Of a stretch of 55,340 nucleotides of DNA, positions 34,747 through 43,310 are shown piece by piece. How positions within the stretch are numbered: position 1 is the stretch's first letter; each line of letters starts with the position of its first letter. The notes below the pieces were generated by a model, which was given only the letters and a program-made list of their open reading frames with translations, was not told the DNA's origin and ran no database searches. The DNA comes from Bacteroidales bacterium UBA5281 (lineage in GTDB: Bacteria > Bacteroidota > Bacteroidia > Bacteroidales > Lentimicrobiaceae). The position numbers and the translations under genes are program-made. The stretch covers positions 42,983-98,322 of the forward strand of contig DHSR01000078.1 of the NCBI GenBank assembly GCA_002410555.1. Direction: 5' to 3'.

Positions 34747-36127
34747 TCATTTTCATTTTATAGGGCAATGTAATGCTGACTTTAGTGCCTTCATTCAGGC
34801 GTGAGTTAATTTCTATAACTCCCTCATGAAGTTTTACGATCTTTGCTATAAGTGATAGCCCAATACCATGACCGTGCAGATGGGCCGCATTGCTTGCCCG
34901 GTAAAATGGCTCTTTTATCAGTTGTAATTCTTCAGTTGAAATGCCTATACCTTCATCTTCAACAATAATAAGAACACAGTCAGTTTTAAATGTCAGGGTT
35001 ACTTTTACCGGTTTGCCCGACGAGAATTTCATGGCATTATCAATCAGATTGATGAACACCAGCTTTAACAGATTCTCATTGCCATAGAGGGTAAATTCCT
35101 GATCTTCATTTTCTGTTTCATCCAAAATCAGGGTGTCAATTACATTTTGAGGATGCAGAATTTGAAATTCTGACTGAGTTTGCAGCAGCAATTCATCAAG
35201 TCGTACCGGTTTTATACTCAGAGATCTGATATCCTGCTCCGAACGGGCAATTTCCAGCAGATTATTGGCCAGGGAAGTTAACCCGCGTGCATCATCCAAC
35301 AGGGAATTGAGTACATTTTCATATTCCTGAGGCTCTCTTTTCTTCATCAAAGCCACTTCAATCTGACTATTAATGGCAGCCAGGGGAGTGCGTAATTCAT
35401 GAGAAGCGTTGGAAACAAAGCTTTTTTGAATCATAAATGCTTTTTCAAGCCGGTCGAGCATAAGGTTAAAGGTGGTAGCCAGTTGTGAGATTTCGTCGTT
35501 GCCGTTCCCGGCATTTAATCGCTGATTAAGGTTGGATGCGGTAATGGTGGATACCTGACTCACCACATTGCTGATTGGTTTGAGGGCTTCTTTGGCAAAA
35601 AACATGCCTATAAGTATGGATGAAATAATGGCTACCACCAGCCCTATCATCAGCACAAGCAATAGGTTATTGATCCTGGTTTTTCCATATGTATCAGTAG
35701 CAGAAGCGATAACAATAAATCGTCTAAGACCGTTGGTATAAAGTAATCCTACCGCTTCACGTTCTCCCTGACTAAAAATGTATTCTCCCCGGTTCATAAT
35801 TTTGGTAATCAGGGCTTCATCAATGTGAAGATTGGAAGGGCCGCCGGAAACATAAATGCGACTTCTTTTAAAGTAATCGAACACCACCACTTCAGCATCG
35901 CCCAGCGAGCTGTAATTGGAGCTGTCAATTATGCGCATCAGATTGTTGTTGATCTCTTTTACATCAATGAGTAACATGGCCGTATTGATGGCCTTCTCAC
36001 TCAAGCGGTTGGTAAATTCCTGTTTCCGGTGATTGGCCGACAGCAGGAAAACAGCTACCGAAAATACCACCAGTATGGCTGCGGTAAGCATGGCAAACTG
36101 AAGGCTGAGTTTAGTTCTGATTTGCAT
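34733..36127 (-). CDS. sensor histidine kinase (OmpR-system type)
   Basis: 464 aa. TM1 at residues ~10-30 and TM2 at ~155-178 flank a ~120-residue periplasmic sensor region. A HAMP domain follows (~180-232), then HisKA with phospho-acceptor His243 (SNASHELRTPLAAINSQIEV), and HATPase with the N box (FINLIDNAMKFSSGKP), G1 (VEDEGIGIS) and G2 (HGHGIGLSLIAKIV). The layout resembles CusS/BaeS/RprX-like kinases. Signal unknown. It overlaps the response regulator gene by 17 nt. Confidence 0.93.
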   Translation of the reverse strand: MQIRTKLSLQFAMLTAAILVVFSVAVFLLSANHRKQEFTNRLSEKAINTAMLLIDVKEINNNLMRIIDSSNYSSLGDAEVVVFDYFKRSRIYVSGGPSNLHIDEALITKIMNRGEYIFSQGEREAVGLLYTNGLRRFIVIASATDTYGKTRINNLLLVLMIGLVVAIISSILIGMFFAKEALKPISNVVSQVSTITASNLNQRLNAGNGNDEISQLATTFNLMLDRLEKAFMIQKSFVSNASHELRTPLAAINSQIEVALMKKREPQEYENVLNSLLDDARGLTSLANNLLEIARSEQDIRSLSIKPVRLDELLLQTQSEFQILHPQNVIDTLILDETENEDQEFTLYGNENLLKLVFINLIDNAMKFSSGKPVKVTLTFKTDCVLIIVEDEGIGISTEELQLIKEPFYRASNAAHLHGHGIGLSLIAKIVKLHEGVIEINSRLNEGTKVSITLPYKMKMNGTD

Positions 36128-36815
36128 CGTCGCCGGCTTTTAAAATGTATCCCATGCCGATATGGGTGTGTATGAGTTTTACCGGAAAGTTTTTATCAAT
36201 TTTCTTTCTGAGAAAGTTGACATACACCTCAATTACGTTAGTGCCGGTATCAAAAGTAATGTTCCAGATTTTTTCAGCGATATCAGCTTTTGATACCACT
36301 TTTCCCTTATTTTGCACCAAAAACTCCAGTAACAGGAATTCCTTGGCCGTAAGATCAATTGAAATGTTACCTCGCTTTACCGTTTTACTATCCAGGTCAA
36401 TTTCAAGATCGGCAACCCTGAGTACGCGAAGGCTTTTCGGATCGGGTTGTACACGTTTAAGTAAAGCTTTAATGCGGGCAAGTAATTCTCTGAACTCAAA
36501 TGGCTTAACAATATAGTCATCTGCTCCCTGATCAAAACCCAGCAGTTTGTCTTCGGTACTGCCCATTGCGGTCAGCATGATAATGGGAACTGAGGCATTT
36601 TTCTTGCGGATATGTGCACATAGCTCATAACCATTGATTTGAGGAAGATTTATATCAAGAATGATCAATTCATAATCTTTAGCATCACTCAGACGCTTTC
36701 CTATGAATCCATCATAGGCTACTTCCGTAGTAAATCCATTCTCCTCAAGACCTTTACTAATAGAATCGGCCATTTTAACATGATCTTCAACGATGAGAAT
36801 TGCGGGTTCGGCCAT
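36111..36815 (-). CDS. OmpR/PhoB-family response regulator
   Basis: 234 aa. Receiver domain with acidic pair Glu10-Asp11 (ILIVEDHVKMAD), phospho-acceptor Asp54 (LIILDINLPQING), the TA signature MLTAMGST and the Lys in YIVKPFEFREL. A winged-helix DNA-binding domain occupies residues ~130-228 (ISIDLTAKEFLLLEFLVQNK, TFDTGTNVIEVYVNFLRKKI, IHTHIGMGYIL). First gene of the RR-HK-rsmG operon; target genes unknown. Confidence 0.95.
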   Translation of the reverse strand: MAEPAILIVEDHVKMADSISKGLEENGFTTEVAYDGFIGKRLSDAKDYELIILDINLPQINGYELCAHIRKKNASVPIIMLTAMGSTEDKLLGFDQGADDYIVKPFEFRELLARIKALLKRVQPDPKSLRVLRVADLEIDLDSKTVKRGNISIDLTAKEFLLLEFLVQNKGKVVSKADIAEKIWNITFDTGTNVIEVYVNFLRKKIDKNFPVKLIHTHIGMGYILKAGDDANQN

Positions 36816-37010
36816 TTTATCTGAAATTTATATTTAAATAATTGCACTAAGTTACATCATTTTAAAAGAAATCTCAGCTTGATTGTCTTTTTTTATGACT
36901 TGTTCTATTGCGTTGCTGATTTTTTTCACAAAATTAATAACATTCTTTCAGCAGTGTCGTTTAAAATTTTACACCTGGCCTCATTTCACCTGGGGAACAG
37001 AGATATTTTG

Positions 37011-37018
37011 TATTTTTG
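37011..37018 (+). promoter_or_regulatory. -7 promoter box of the glucosaminidase gene
   Basis: TATTTTTG (TAnnTTTG), 26 nt before the ATG. No clear -33 element. Confidence 0.5.
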
Positions 37019-37044
37019 ACCATTATTTAGAATGATACCTGCAT

Positions 37045-38028
37045 ATGCGAAAGATATTTCCCCTTACATTTTTTTTAATGATTGCCGGTTTGTTCTCCGC
37101 AGACGCACAGAATGCACCGAAGATAAGCTATGCTGAATACATTGAATTGTATCGCGACATTGCGGTGCGAAAAATGAAAGAATACGGCATACCTGCAAGC
37201 ATAACGCTGGCTCAGGGATTGCTGGAATCTGGAAGCGGCAATTCTAACCTCGCACGTTACGCCAATAACCATTTTGGCATAAAGTGTCACAAAGAGTGGT
37301 CTGGTGATACATACATCCAGGACGACGATGCCAAAGATGAATGTTTTCGCAAATATAAATCTGCGGAGGAATCATTCAATGATCATTCTTATTTTCTAAC
37401 CTCCAGGCCACGTTATGCTGACTTGTTCAAGCTCGATATAAATGATTACAGAGGCTGGGCACATGGTTTGAAGAAAGCTGGTTATGCTACAAATCCGCGT
37501 TATGCAGATATGCTCATAAAAATCATTGAAGAAAATGAACTTTTTCTCTATGATTCTGAATCAAACAGGCCTATAGCCCGGCGGCAACCAACCCCAAAGC
37601 CTGTCCCAAAAAGAGAAGAACAAGCTGTGGCTGTTGCAGGATTAAAGCTCCTGGCCGATAATCTGAAATATGTGGAGGTGGCAGAAGGAAATCGGCCCAT
37701 TTACATAAATAATAATGTCAGGCTTACTTTTGCCCGTAATGATGATGATATTGATAAAATTGCCGATGATCTTGGAATTCACAGCTTTCAATTGATCAGA
37801 TATAACGATTTGAACAAACATGAGCCTATCCGGGAAGGACAAGCCATCTATGTTGAACCCAAAAAACGCAAAACCAGTAAACACAGTCACCAGGTTAGCC
37901 AGGGCGAAACAATGCGGGAGATTTCGCAGTATTATGGCATTAAATTAAAGCTGCTCTACAGATGGAATCAATTTTCTTCCGGAGATGAACCCATGGCTGG
38001 TGATATTGTTAAATTGAAAAAAAAATAA
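37045..38028 (+). CDS. secreted N-acetylglucosaminidase with LysM
   Basis: 327 aa with signal peptide (MRKIFPLTFFLMIAGLFSAD). Mannosyl-glycoprotein endo-beta-N-acetylglucosaminidase-like (GH73-type) domain at ~30-180 with catalytic Glu61 (LAQGLLESGSGNSNLARY), NHFGIKCHKEWSG, FRKYKSAEESFNDHSYFL and YATNPRYADMLIKIIEE. A central linker is rich in Pro/Arg/Lys. A LysM-like segment lies near 215-265 and a clear LysM at the C-terminus (SHQVSQGETMREISQYYGIK). A peptidoglycan hydrolase acting in the periplasm. Transcription reads toward the candidate small RNA pair. Confidence 0.93.
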   Translation: MRKIFPLTFFLMIAGLFSADAQNAPKISYAEYIELYRDIAVRKMKEYGIPASITLAQGLLESGSGNSNLARYANNHFGIKCHKEWSGDTYIQDDDAKDECFRKYKSAEESFNDHSYFLTSRPRYADLFKLDINDYRGWAHGLKKAGYATNPRYADMLIKIIEENELFLYDSESNRPIARRQPTPKPVPKREEQAVAVAGLKLLADNLKYVEVAEGNRPIYINNNVRLTFARNDDDIDKIADDLGIHSFQLIRYNDLNKHEPIREGQAIYVEPKKRKTSKHSHQVSQGETMREISQYYGIKLKLLYRWNQFSSGDEPMAGDIVKLKKK

Positions 38029-38120
38029 ATCAATAAGCAATTGATAATCAATGAAAAGAAAAATATTTTGATTTTTTTTGCAAAAAGAGAGTTACTTTTT
38101 CAGATTTTAGTGATAAACCC

Positions 38121-38148
38121 TTGACAACGAATTTTAAAATCAGTTTTG
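38121..38148 (+). promoter_or_regulatory. promoter of candidate small RNA copy 1
   Basis: CTTGAC-type -33 (TTGAC at 38121-38125) and CAGTTTTG (38141-38148) as a near-consensus -7. The same pair is preserved in copy 2 at 38818-38845, where the -33 reads TTTGAC. Confidence 0.5.
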
Positions 38149-38153
38149 CGAAG

Positions 38154-38266
38154 ATCCTGGCATGTCTGCGCAGAACATCCCTGATTTAAAATGGTGGTGT
38201 CATGGTTAAATAATATTTGGTTAATATTATGGTTTGAAAAACGCTGTCTTGGGATGGCGTTTTTCT
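38154..38266 (+). ncRNA. candidate tandem small RNA, copy 1
   Basis: A ~113-nt noncoding unit. Predicted folds: a 5' hairpin ATGTCT/AGAACAT with GCGC loop (one bulged A), a central conserved unpaired stretch CCCTGATTTAAAATGGTGG, a second hairpin ATAATATT/AATATTAT around TGGTT, and a 3' intrinsic terminator. It is ~95% identical to copy 2, which lies 697 nt downstream. Short ORFs inside are frameshifted by a 1-nt deletion in copy 2, which argues against coding. Start inferred from the -7 box. Confidence 0.6.
38236..38265 (+). terminator. terminator of small RNA copy 1
   Basis: Perfect 9-bp stem GAAAAACGC/GCGTTTTTC (38236-38244 with 38257-38265) with a 12-nt loop. The T-run is built into the 3' arm. 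Confidence 0.75.
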
Positions 38267-38269
38267 GTT

Positions 38270-38780
38270 TATTGATGAGATTTTTAAAAATTGTAAAAAG
38301 ATGAAAATTTAATAAAATATGTACTTAGTATAAAAACTTCTTTTTTTGCCACTACGGCACAAAGAAATAAAGCCTCACCAAGTTTTAATTACTGATATAC
38401 AGAGCCTTGTGCAACCCGGTAGCTTTGTGTTTAATGGCATTTTTCCATTTATACCTTTTTAGACTGGTCTCAGATATTTTTATCTATTTTTTTTACAATG
38501 TTTAACAGGATGCACTGAGAAATGCTAAGCGTTTGATATCGTTGTGTTTATGCTTATGTTTTATTATACATTTAAAGCTATCTCTCAATACATTCACGTT
38601 CTGTGCTTTTTAGCAGACCAATCATCTTTAAGTAATGTTTAAGTCTTTCATTCAGAGTAGAGCGCTGAGTCTTGTTAATTAAACGGTTTTAAGTTTTTTT
38701 TACCGGCCTAAATAGTTGTTATTCAGATGTTATGGATTTTTAATTTAAAAATTCGTCCGCTTGCCGTATTTTTTTTCAAA
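38270..38780. other. AT-rich spacer between the two small RNA units
   Basis: About 510 nt with no ORF of sensible length, no RNA gene and no repeat that I can see. One TAGCTTTG (38420-38427) matches a -7 box but has no partner. It may be decayed sequence. Confidence 0.6.
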
Positions 38781-38850
38781 AAAGAGAGTTACTTTTTTAA
38801 ATTTTAATGATTAACCTTTGACAACGAAATTTAAAATCAGTTTTGCGAAG

Positions 38851-38962
38851 ATCCTGGCATGTCTGTGCAGAACATCCCTGATTTAAAATGGTGGTGTCAT
38901 GGTTAAATAATATTTGGTTAATATTTTGGTTGAAAAACGCTGTCTGATGATGGCGTTTTTCT
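38851..38962 (+). ncRNA. candidate tandem small RNA, copy 2
   Basis: Counterpart of copy 1. Differences within the transcript are one C-to-T in the 5' hairpin loop, an A-to-T and a 1-nt deletion at the base of the second hairpin, and a changed terminator loop. The promoter (TTTGAC 38817-38822, CAGTTTTG 38838-38845) is retained. The terminator GAAAAACGC/GCGTTTTTC (38932-38940 with 38953-38961) is symmetrical enough to also end transcription of the gene converging from the right. Confidence 0.6.
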
Positions 38963-38966
38963 TTTT
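38932..38966. terminator. bidirectional terminator of small RNA copy 2
   Basis: 9-bp stem with A-run and T-run arms. It lies 23 nt from the stop of the convergent minus-strand gene, so it likely serves both. Confidence 0.7.
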
Positions 38967-38988
38967 GGCGGGAACCCCTGGGAAAACA

Positions 38989-41652
38989 TTATTTGAGCAG
39001 TGTAAACACTGGTTTATTGTTTAATGAAGTTACCATAACTATCTGCCGGCTTCCGCCCGGATTGAAAATGATGGGATCTGTATCGCTTCGAAGCTTTCCC
39101 AAAGGGAGCTGCTCTCCCTTATTATTTATCAGATACACCAGTCCCGTGCGGGTATCGCGCACCGCAATCCATCCTTTTCCCAATGAGGAGGCATACACAA
39201 AGGGCTTGCCCAGCATACCTCCTTTGATGGTAAACTCTGCAATGCTTTTCTTCATGCGCGTATATACTCCAAGTTTTTCCTTACCGGCAAACATGAAATC
39301 CATGCTCCCATCCCCATCGAAATCAGCATATTCAAAGTAAGGATGCTCACCGAAATGCCCGAAAGCGCTGTAAGAAATTACACCTCTATCAGTGATATAA
39401 GCAAGTCTGCCGTCATCGGTTGCGGTAAGAAATATGCCTTTAGCATTGGTACGGTTCTCATATATGCCGGCATTGGCCGACTTTTTGAAGCCTTCATATA
39501 TCTTAATCCTTTCCCGTCCGCGCCGGTCAGTTATCATCAGATTGCCATCCCGGGAGCTAAAGAAAAGATAGTCTTTGCCGGCATTGCGGATAAATTCAGG
39601 TGCCATTGACAAAGAGGTCGATTGTGGTTTTTGCCAGTCGGGCAATGCTTTACCATCTACGGTGATGCTATGTATTTTTCTTTCAGCGTCCTGATAGATG
39701 ATACGATAATCTTTCCGCCTTTCATAATCAAAAAAACCTGATGCACTGGCAATTCCGGCAGGCAGCTTTATTTTCTTTAGCAGGATTCCTTCAGCCGAGA
39801 GGTGAAAAAGATGATTTTCTCCGGTAACAATATACCGTGGCTGGTCGCGCTGCGTGTATCCGGTAGCAAAAAGCTGACCGGTAAGCGGCTCAGGCGATTG
39901 CCATTCGAAAATTTGCTGCCCTTTGTAATCATTGATGCTCAGAGAATTTCTACCTAAAAAAGCCACCCGGTTTTCCCCAGCCTTCTCACTCCCGACAACA
40001 AGTGGTGTAAATGAAATGGCTGTCTCCCGGCCAACATTGGCCGCAGGGATGGTAATTACCGGCAGATCAGGTATAGAATCTGTACGGCTTTGCTCATTCA
40101 TGTATGCAAGTGATTTTTTGGGGGCTTCAAAATAAATCGCGCCGCTGCTGTACATAAAAGGCTCACCTGCACTTATCTTTATGGAAAGCATCTGGCACCG
40201 CTTTAGCCAGGACATCCGGTCATCCGGCTTGTCATTGTTGTCAGCAGGAGTACGAATTGCAATAAAGTTTGCTTTTTCCTGGGTATTATTTAGCACGGTA
40301 GCCATCGAAGTAGCCTGGCCACGAACTCCCGGAGCATTCAGGGTATGGGCATAATTTCTTAATCCCGGCAATGAGGAGGAAAATGCCAGTAAGGCTGGAT
40401 GGTTCAGACAATAAACGGGAACATGAGTATGATATAGACTTCCGAATAATCTTTTAAAGAGATTTATATCGGTAATTTTGGTTATCCCGGGTTCTACCGG
40501 CTCTGTAAAGCGGTTAAATGCTGAAAATGTGCTGTCTGTTTGCCTATTTTCAATCACTACTATCTCCTGATGATTCTCATTACTTAATTTGAATGAAAAT
40601 TTTCCCAACCATGGATCAAGATCTTCTCCTATCCTGAAAATTTCTTTGGTATTTGTATTGTTTATCAAATCGTAACCCAATGCGTGTATGGTATCACTGC
40701 CAATTATAGTTTCTAATACTTTTGAAGGATTAGCAAGCAAAAACCCATAAATAGCAGTGATATTTTCCGGAATTCCCATCATTTGAAGCGGCAAAGGCAT
40801 TTCATGGGCAAAAAGCGCAACAGGAGCAGGGGTGCCGGTGAATCCATTGAGCATCAGTTTGTCTTTTCTTATGGTGAGGTCAAGCGTGGTCCAGCCTTTT
40901 GTAAATAAATTGGCGGGTGTTGCGGTTTTTTCTTTATCCAGAAACAGACCAATCAACTCAGCCGATCGGATAATCAACGATGCATCCACTTTTTTGCCTG
41001 AGGTTCTGGCCAGGGTTATAAACAGTTCATCATGAAACAGATTGGATTTTGATTTCATGGCTTCAAGCGAAGATCGCAGCGTGGCTTCATCAGGGCTTAA
41101 GCAAAGCAAACCTTTGTAGATATAGTAATGTACACATTTATCGCTCCGGCAAAATGAGTAAATGTCGGCGATGGAATGATTTATTTTAGAAAAATCATAG
41201 CTGTGGTTTTGGGCAAATACTTTGCTGTGGCGGTTGAACTTATCCGGGCCTTGTTTGCCTATGCTGAAGGCCAGCAGCCACTGCTGTATCCCTGTGCTAT
41301 CGGGCACAAAACCCGTCATAAAAGGCTTGCTTTCCAGCAAATTTCTGAATAGTTCATCTTCAGCAGCCAATGAATCGGCTGTGGAGATGAGCTGTTCAAA
41401 GCCTGACCTGATTTCGGGAGGAGATAAAACTTCACTCAACCCCGAAGCACGGGTGGTGGCTATGAAATCAGCAGCATTTGTGGCACCGATTACCATTTGG
41501 GTATTGCCCGGGAAAGCTTCCGGCAGTTGGGCTACAGGAGATTTTATAAACAGGTAATACCCTCTGATCTGTATGAATACGAAAATCAATAAGATCAATG
41601 CAGCCAAGTAAAACAGGTATAGAATTTTTTTATTCATAGCAGACTTCTTCAT
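38989..41652 (-). CDS. large single-TM protein, DUF3352-like region plus beta-propeller, unknown function
   Basis: 887 aa from ATG 41652; ATG 41637 is an equal alternative. One N-terminal TM helix (ILYLFYLAALILLIFVFIQI) anchors a large extracytoplasmic protein. Residues ~40-480 resemble DUF3352-type regions (PEAFPGNTQMVIGATNAADF, GWTTLDLTIRKDKLMLNGF). The last ~350 residues look like propeller/VCBS-type blades (SRDGNLMITDRRGRERI, FEYADFDGDGSMDFMFAGKE, VRDTRTGLVYLINNKGEQL). No catalytic motif seen. Possibly a periplasmic scaffold or sensor. Monocistronic; it ends at the bidirectional terminator of the second small RNA. Confidence 0.65.
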   Translation of the reverse strand: MKKSAMNKKILYLFYLAALILLIFVFIQIRGYYLFIKSPVAQLPEAFPGNTQMVIGATNAADFIATTRASGLSEVLSPPEIRSGFEQLISTADSLAAEDELFRNLLESKPFMTGFVPDSTGIQQWLLAFSIGKQGPDKFNRHSKVFAQNHSYDFSKINHSIADIYSFCRSDKCVHYYIYKGLLCLSPDEATLRSSLEAMKSKSNLFHDELFITLARTSGKKVDASLIIRSAELIGLFLDKEKTATPANLFTKGWTTLDLTIRKDKLMLNGFTGTPAPVALFAHEMPLPLQMMGIPENITAIYGFLLANPSKVLETIIGSDTIHALGYDLINNTNTKEIFRIGEDLDPWLGKFSFKLSNENHQEIVVIENRQTDSTFSAFNRFTEPVEPGITKITDINLFKRLFGSLYHTHVPVYCLNHPALLAFSSSLPGLRNYAHTLNAPGVRGQATSMATVLNNTQEKANFIAIRTPADNNDKPDDRMSWLKRCQMLSIKISAGEPFMYSSGAIYFEAPKKSLAYMNEQSRTDSIPDLPVITIPAANVGRETAISFTPLVVGSEKAGENRVAFLGRNSLSINDYKGQQIFEWQSPEPLTGQLFATGYTQRDQPRYIVTGENHLFHLSAEGILLKKIKLPAGIASASGFFDYERRKDYRIIYQDAERKIHSITVDGKALPDWQKPQSTSLSMAPEFIRNAGKDYLFFSSRDGNLMITDRRGRERIKIYEGFKKSANAGIYENRTNAKGIFLTATDDGRLAYITDRGVISYSAFGHFGEHPYFEYADFDGDGSMDFMFAGKEKLGVYTRMKKSIAEFTIKGGMLGKPFVYASSLGKGWIAVRDTRTGLVYLINNKGEQLPLGKLRSDTDPIIFNPGGSRQIVMVTSLNNKPVFTLLK

Positions 41653-41766
41653 GGATGCCCAAATGTAATTCAAAATGAGCCTCATAATCTGCATGCCATG
41701 GCTAAATAATCAACAATGCATTGTTTATAACCTTTTAGATTTTTTAGGTAGATGAAAAAAAATGTT

Positions 41767-41774
41767 TAGCTTTG
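41767..41774 (+). promoter_or_regulatory. -7 promoter box deciding the start of the barrel-like gene
   Basis: TAGCTTTG (TAnnTTTG) overlaps an upstream in-frame ATG at 41772, so translation more likely begins at 41793. Confidence 0.55.
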
Positions 41775-41792
41775 GATGTTAATTCGTGTTCA

Positions 41793-42695
41793 ATGAATCC
41801 TGTACCAACTTCTGTCTCAATTTTTAAAGTATTGATATTGGCTGTATTGTCAGTCTTTTTTACCGCTGCTTCAGCACAAATATATGATTATAGTATAAAG
41901 GAAGAATGTCTTTCGCGAAGTGGTTTCGAGTATGGCGGATTTGCAGGATTTTATCTTCCCGGAAAGGGCTCGGCCGGTTTTTATTCCGGAAAACCTGATC
42001 AGGAGAACAATGCCTCCTATATTTTCAAGAATAAATATTGGTATGAGGAAATATTTTATAATCTCGATGCCAATGATACTGTGTTTATTGCGGGTTATCC
42101 CGATAAGGTAAAATATACTCCATCATTTGAGTTCGGACTTTTTTTTAGTTATAACTTTAATTGCCATACCAGTTTATACTTCCAGTTCTCTTATGTAAAG
42201 CTTCAGATTAAGGACATTCTTTCTGTAGAAGTTGATCCGCCGATAGATTATCTTGCTGAGCCCGACCTCCGGCTTTTTGGTATCAGGGGAGAGGAAGAGC
42301 GTAACATTCTTGATGTGGCTGTGAATCATTATTTTGGCAATAATCCTGTATTTAGACCTATGATAGGCATAGGTATAAACATGAACAATACACTGGTTAA
42401 GAAACATGTATTGCGCATTGCCGACAAGGATTACAATCTGGTAAATATTTATGGAAACCGGCCCTACATTCCCGGAGGCACACAGCAAGGTTACGACATC
42501 CGGCAGGGTGGTATTGGCTTTGGAGTTTTTGCCACGGTTGGTGCGCGGCTCGAATTCAGCAAGCTGGTAGCCATTGAACCCGGTTTTACCTTTTATTACA
42601 AGCAGATCAATCTTGAATCAGCCAAAGGGTTTTATCCCCAGTACAATTTGTTTGTCCGCCTGTGTTTCCGCGATCTGATTTCTTTCAATGATTGA
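41793..42695 (+). CDS. putative outer-membrane beta-barrel protein, unknown function
   Basis: 300 aa with signal peptide (SIFKVLILAVLSVFFTAASA). The mature protein alternates aromatic-ended strands (YEYGGFAGFYLPGKGSAGF-like, FEFGLFFSYNFNCHTSLYFQ, VAIEPGFTFYYKQI) and ends YNLFVRLCFRDLISFND. This resembles small OmpA/opacity-type barrels or PorT-like proteins of Bacteroidota, but I cannot name the family. It is divergent from the large unknown protein and ends 8 nt from convergent rnhB. Confidence 0.6.
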   Translation: MNPVPTSVSIFKVLILAVLSVFFTAASAQIYDYSIKEECLSRSGFEYGGFAGFYLPGKGSAGFYSGKPDQENNASYIFKNKYWYEEIFYNLDANDTVFIAGYPDKVKYTPSFEFGLFFSYNFNCHTSLYFQFSYVKLQIKDILSVEVDPPIDYLAEPDLRLFGIRGEEERNILDVAVNHYFGNNPVFRPMIGIGINMNNTLVKKHVLRIADKDYNLVNIYGNRPYIPGGTQQGYDIRQGGIGFGVFATVGARLEFSKLVAIEPGFTFYYKQINLESAKGFYPQYNLFVRLCFRDLISFND

Positions 42696-42703
42696 TACCG
42701 GTA

Positions 42704-43309
42704 TCAAAGGATCCCCGGTATGGTTAACTGATGGTGATTGAATGATAACCGATGCCAGGGAGTGAGGCCATAGGTTAGTATGGCTTTGCGATGTTCGCGT
42801 GTGGGATAACCCATATTGTGTGACCATCCGTAGCCGGGAAACTCCGCATCGAGTTGGTGCATAAATTCATCCCGGTGTGTTTTGGCCAATATGGATGCCG
42901 CAGCAATAGACATATAAAGACCATCGCCACCAATCACACATTGATGAGGAATGCCGGGATATTCAATAAAGTAATTGCCGTCAATTAATAGTAGTGCCGG
43001 AGGAATGGATAATTCATTCACTGCCAGATGCATGGATCGTATGCTGGCCTGCAGGATATTGATCTGGTCAATTTCAGCAGGGGAAACCGATGCTACTTTC
43101 CAGCAAATGGCGTGTTTTTCTATGTCAATTCTTAAACTTTCGCGCTGCCGTACAGACAGTTTCTTGGAATCATTGAGTTGGCTGTTGCGATACCTGGCGG
43201 GTAAAATTACGGCAGCAGCATATACAGGGCCAGCCAAACAGCCCCTTCCGGCTTCATCGCAGCCGGCTTCTGTAATTTTTACCGATCTTGAAAATCTTAA
43301 TTTTAACAT
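42704..43309 (-). CDS. rnhB: ribonuclease HII
   Basis: 201 aa from ATG 43309; a TTG three codons earlier lies inside the preceding gene. Removes ribonucleotides from RNA-DNA hybrids. Motifs: EAGCDEAGRGCLAGPVYAAA (catalytic Asp18-Glu19), LNDSKKLSVRQRE, LLIDGNYFIEYP (Asp), IAAASILAKTHRDEFM and a terminal HRLSFN stretch. The upstream TGA and this ATG are separated by a single base, so re-initiation is likely. Part of the operon purD - DUF6427 - rnhB. Confidence 0.95.
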   Translation of the reverse strand: MLKLRFSRSVKITEAGCDEAGRGCLAGPVYAAAVILPARYRNSQLNDSKKLSVRQRESLRIDIEKHAICWKVASVSPAEIDQINILQASIRSMHLAVNELSIPPALLLIDGNYFIEYPGIPHQCVIGGDGLYMSIAAASILAKTHRDEFMHQLDAEFPGYGWSHNMGYPTREHRKAILTYGLTPWHRLSFNHHQLTIPGIL

Positions 43310-43310
43310 A

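Noticed and set aside
38191..38265. Possible small ORF (ATG GTG GTG ...) inside small RNA copy 1
   Set aside because: The frame runs into the terminator, and copy 2 has a 1-nt deletion that shifts the frame, so coding is unlikely.
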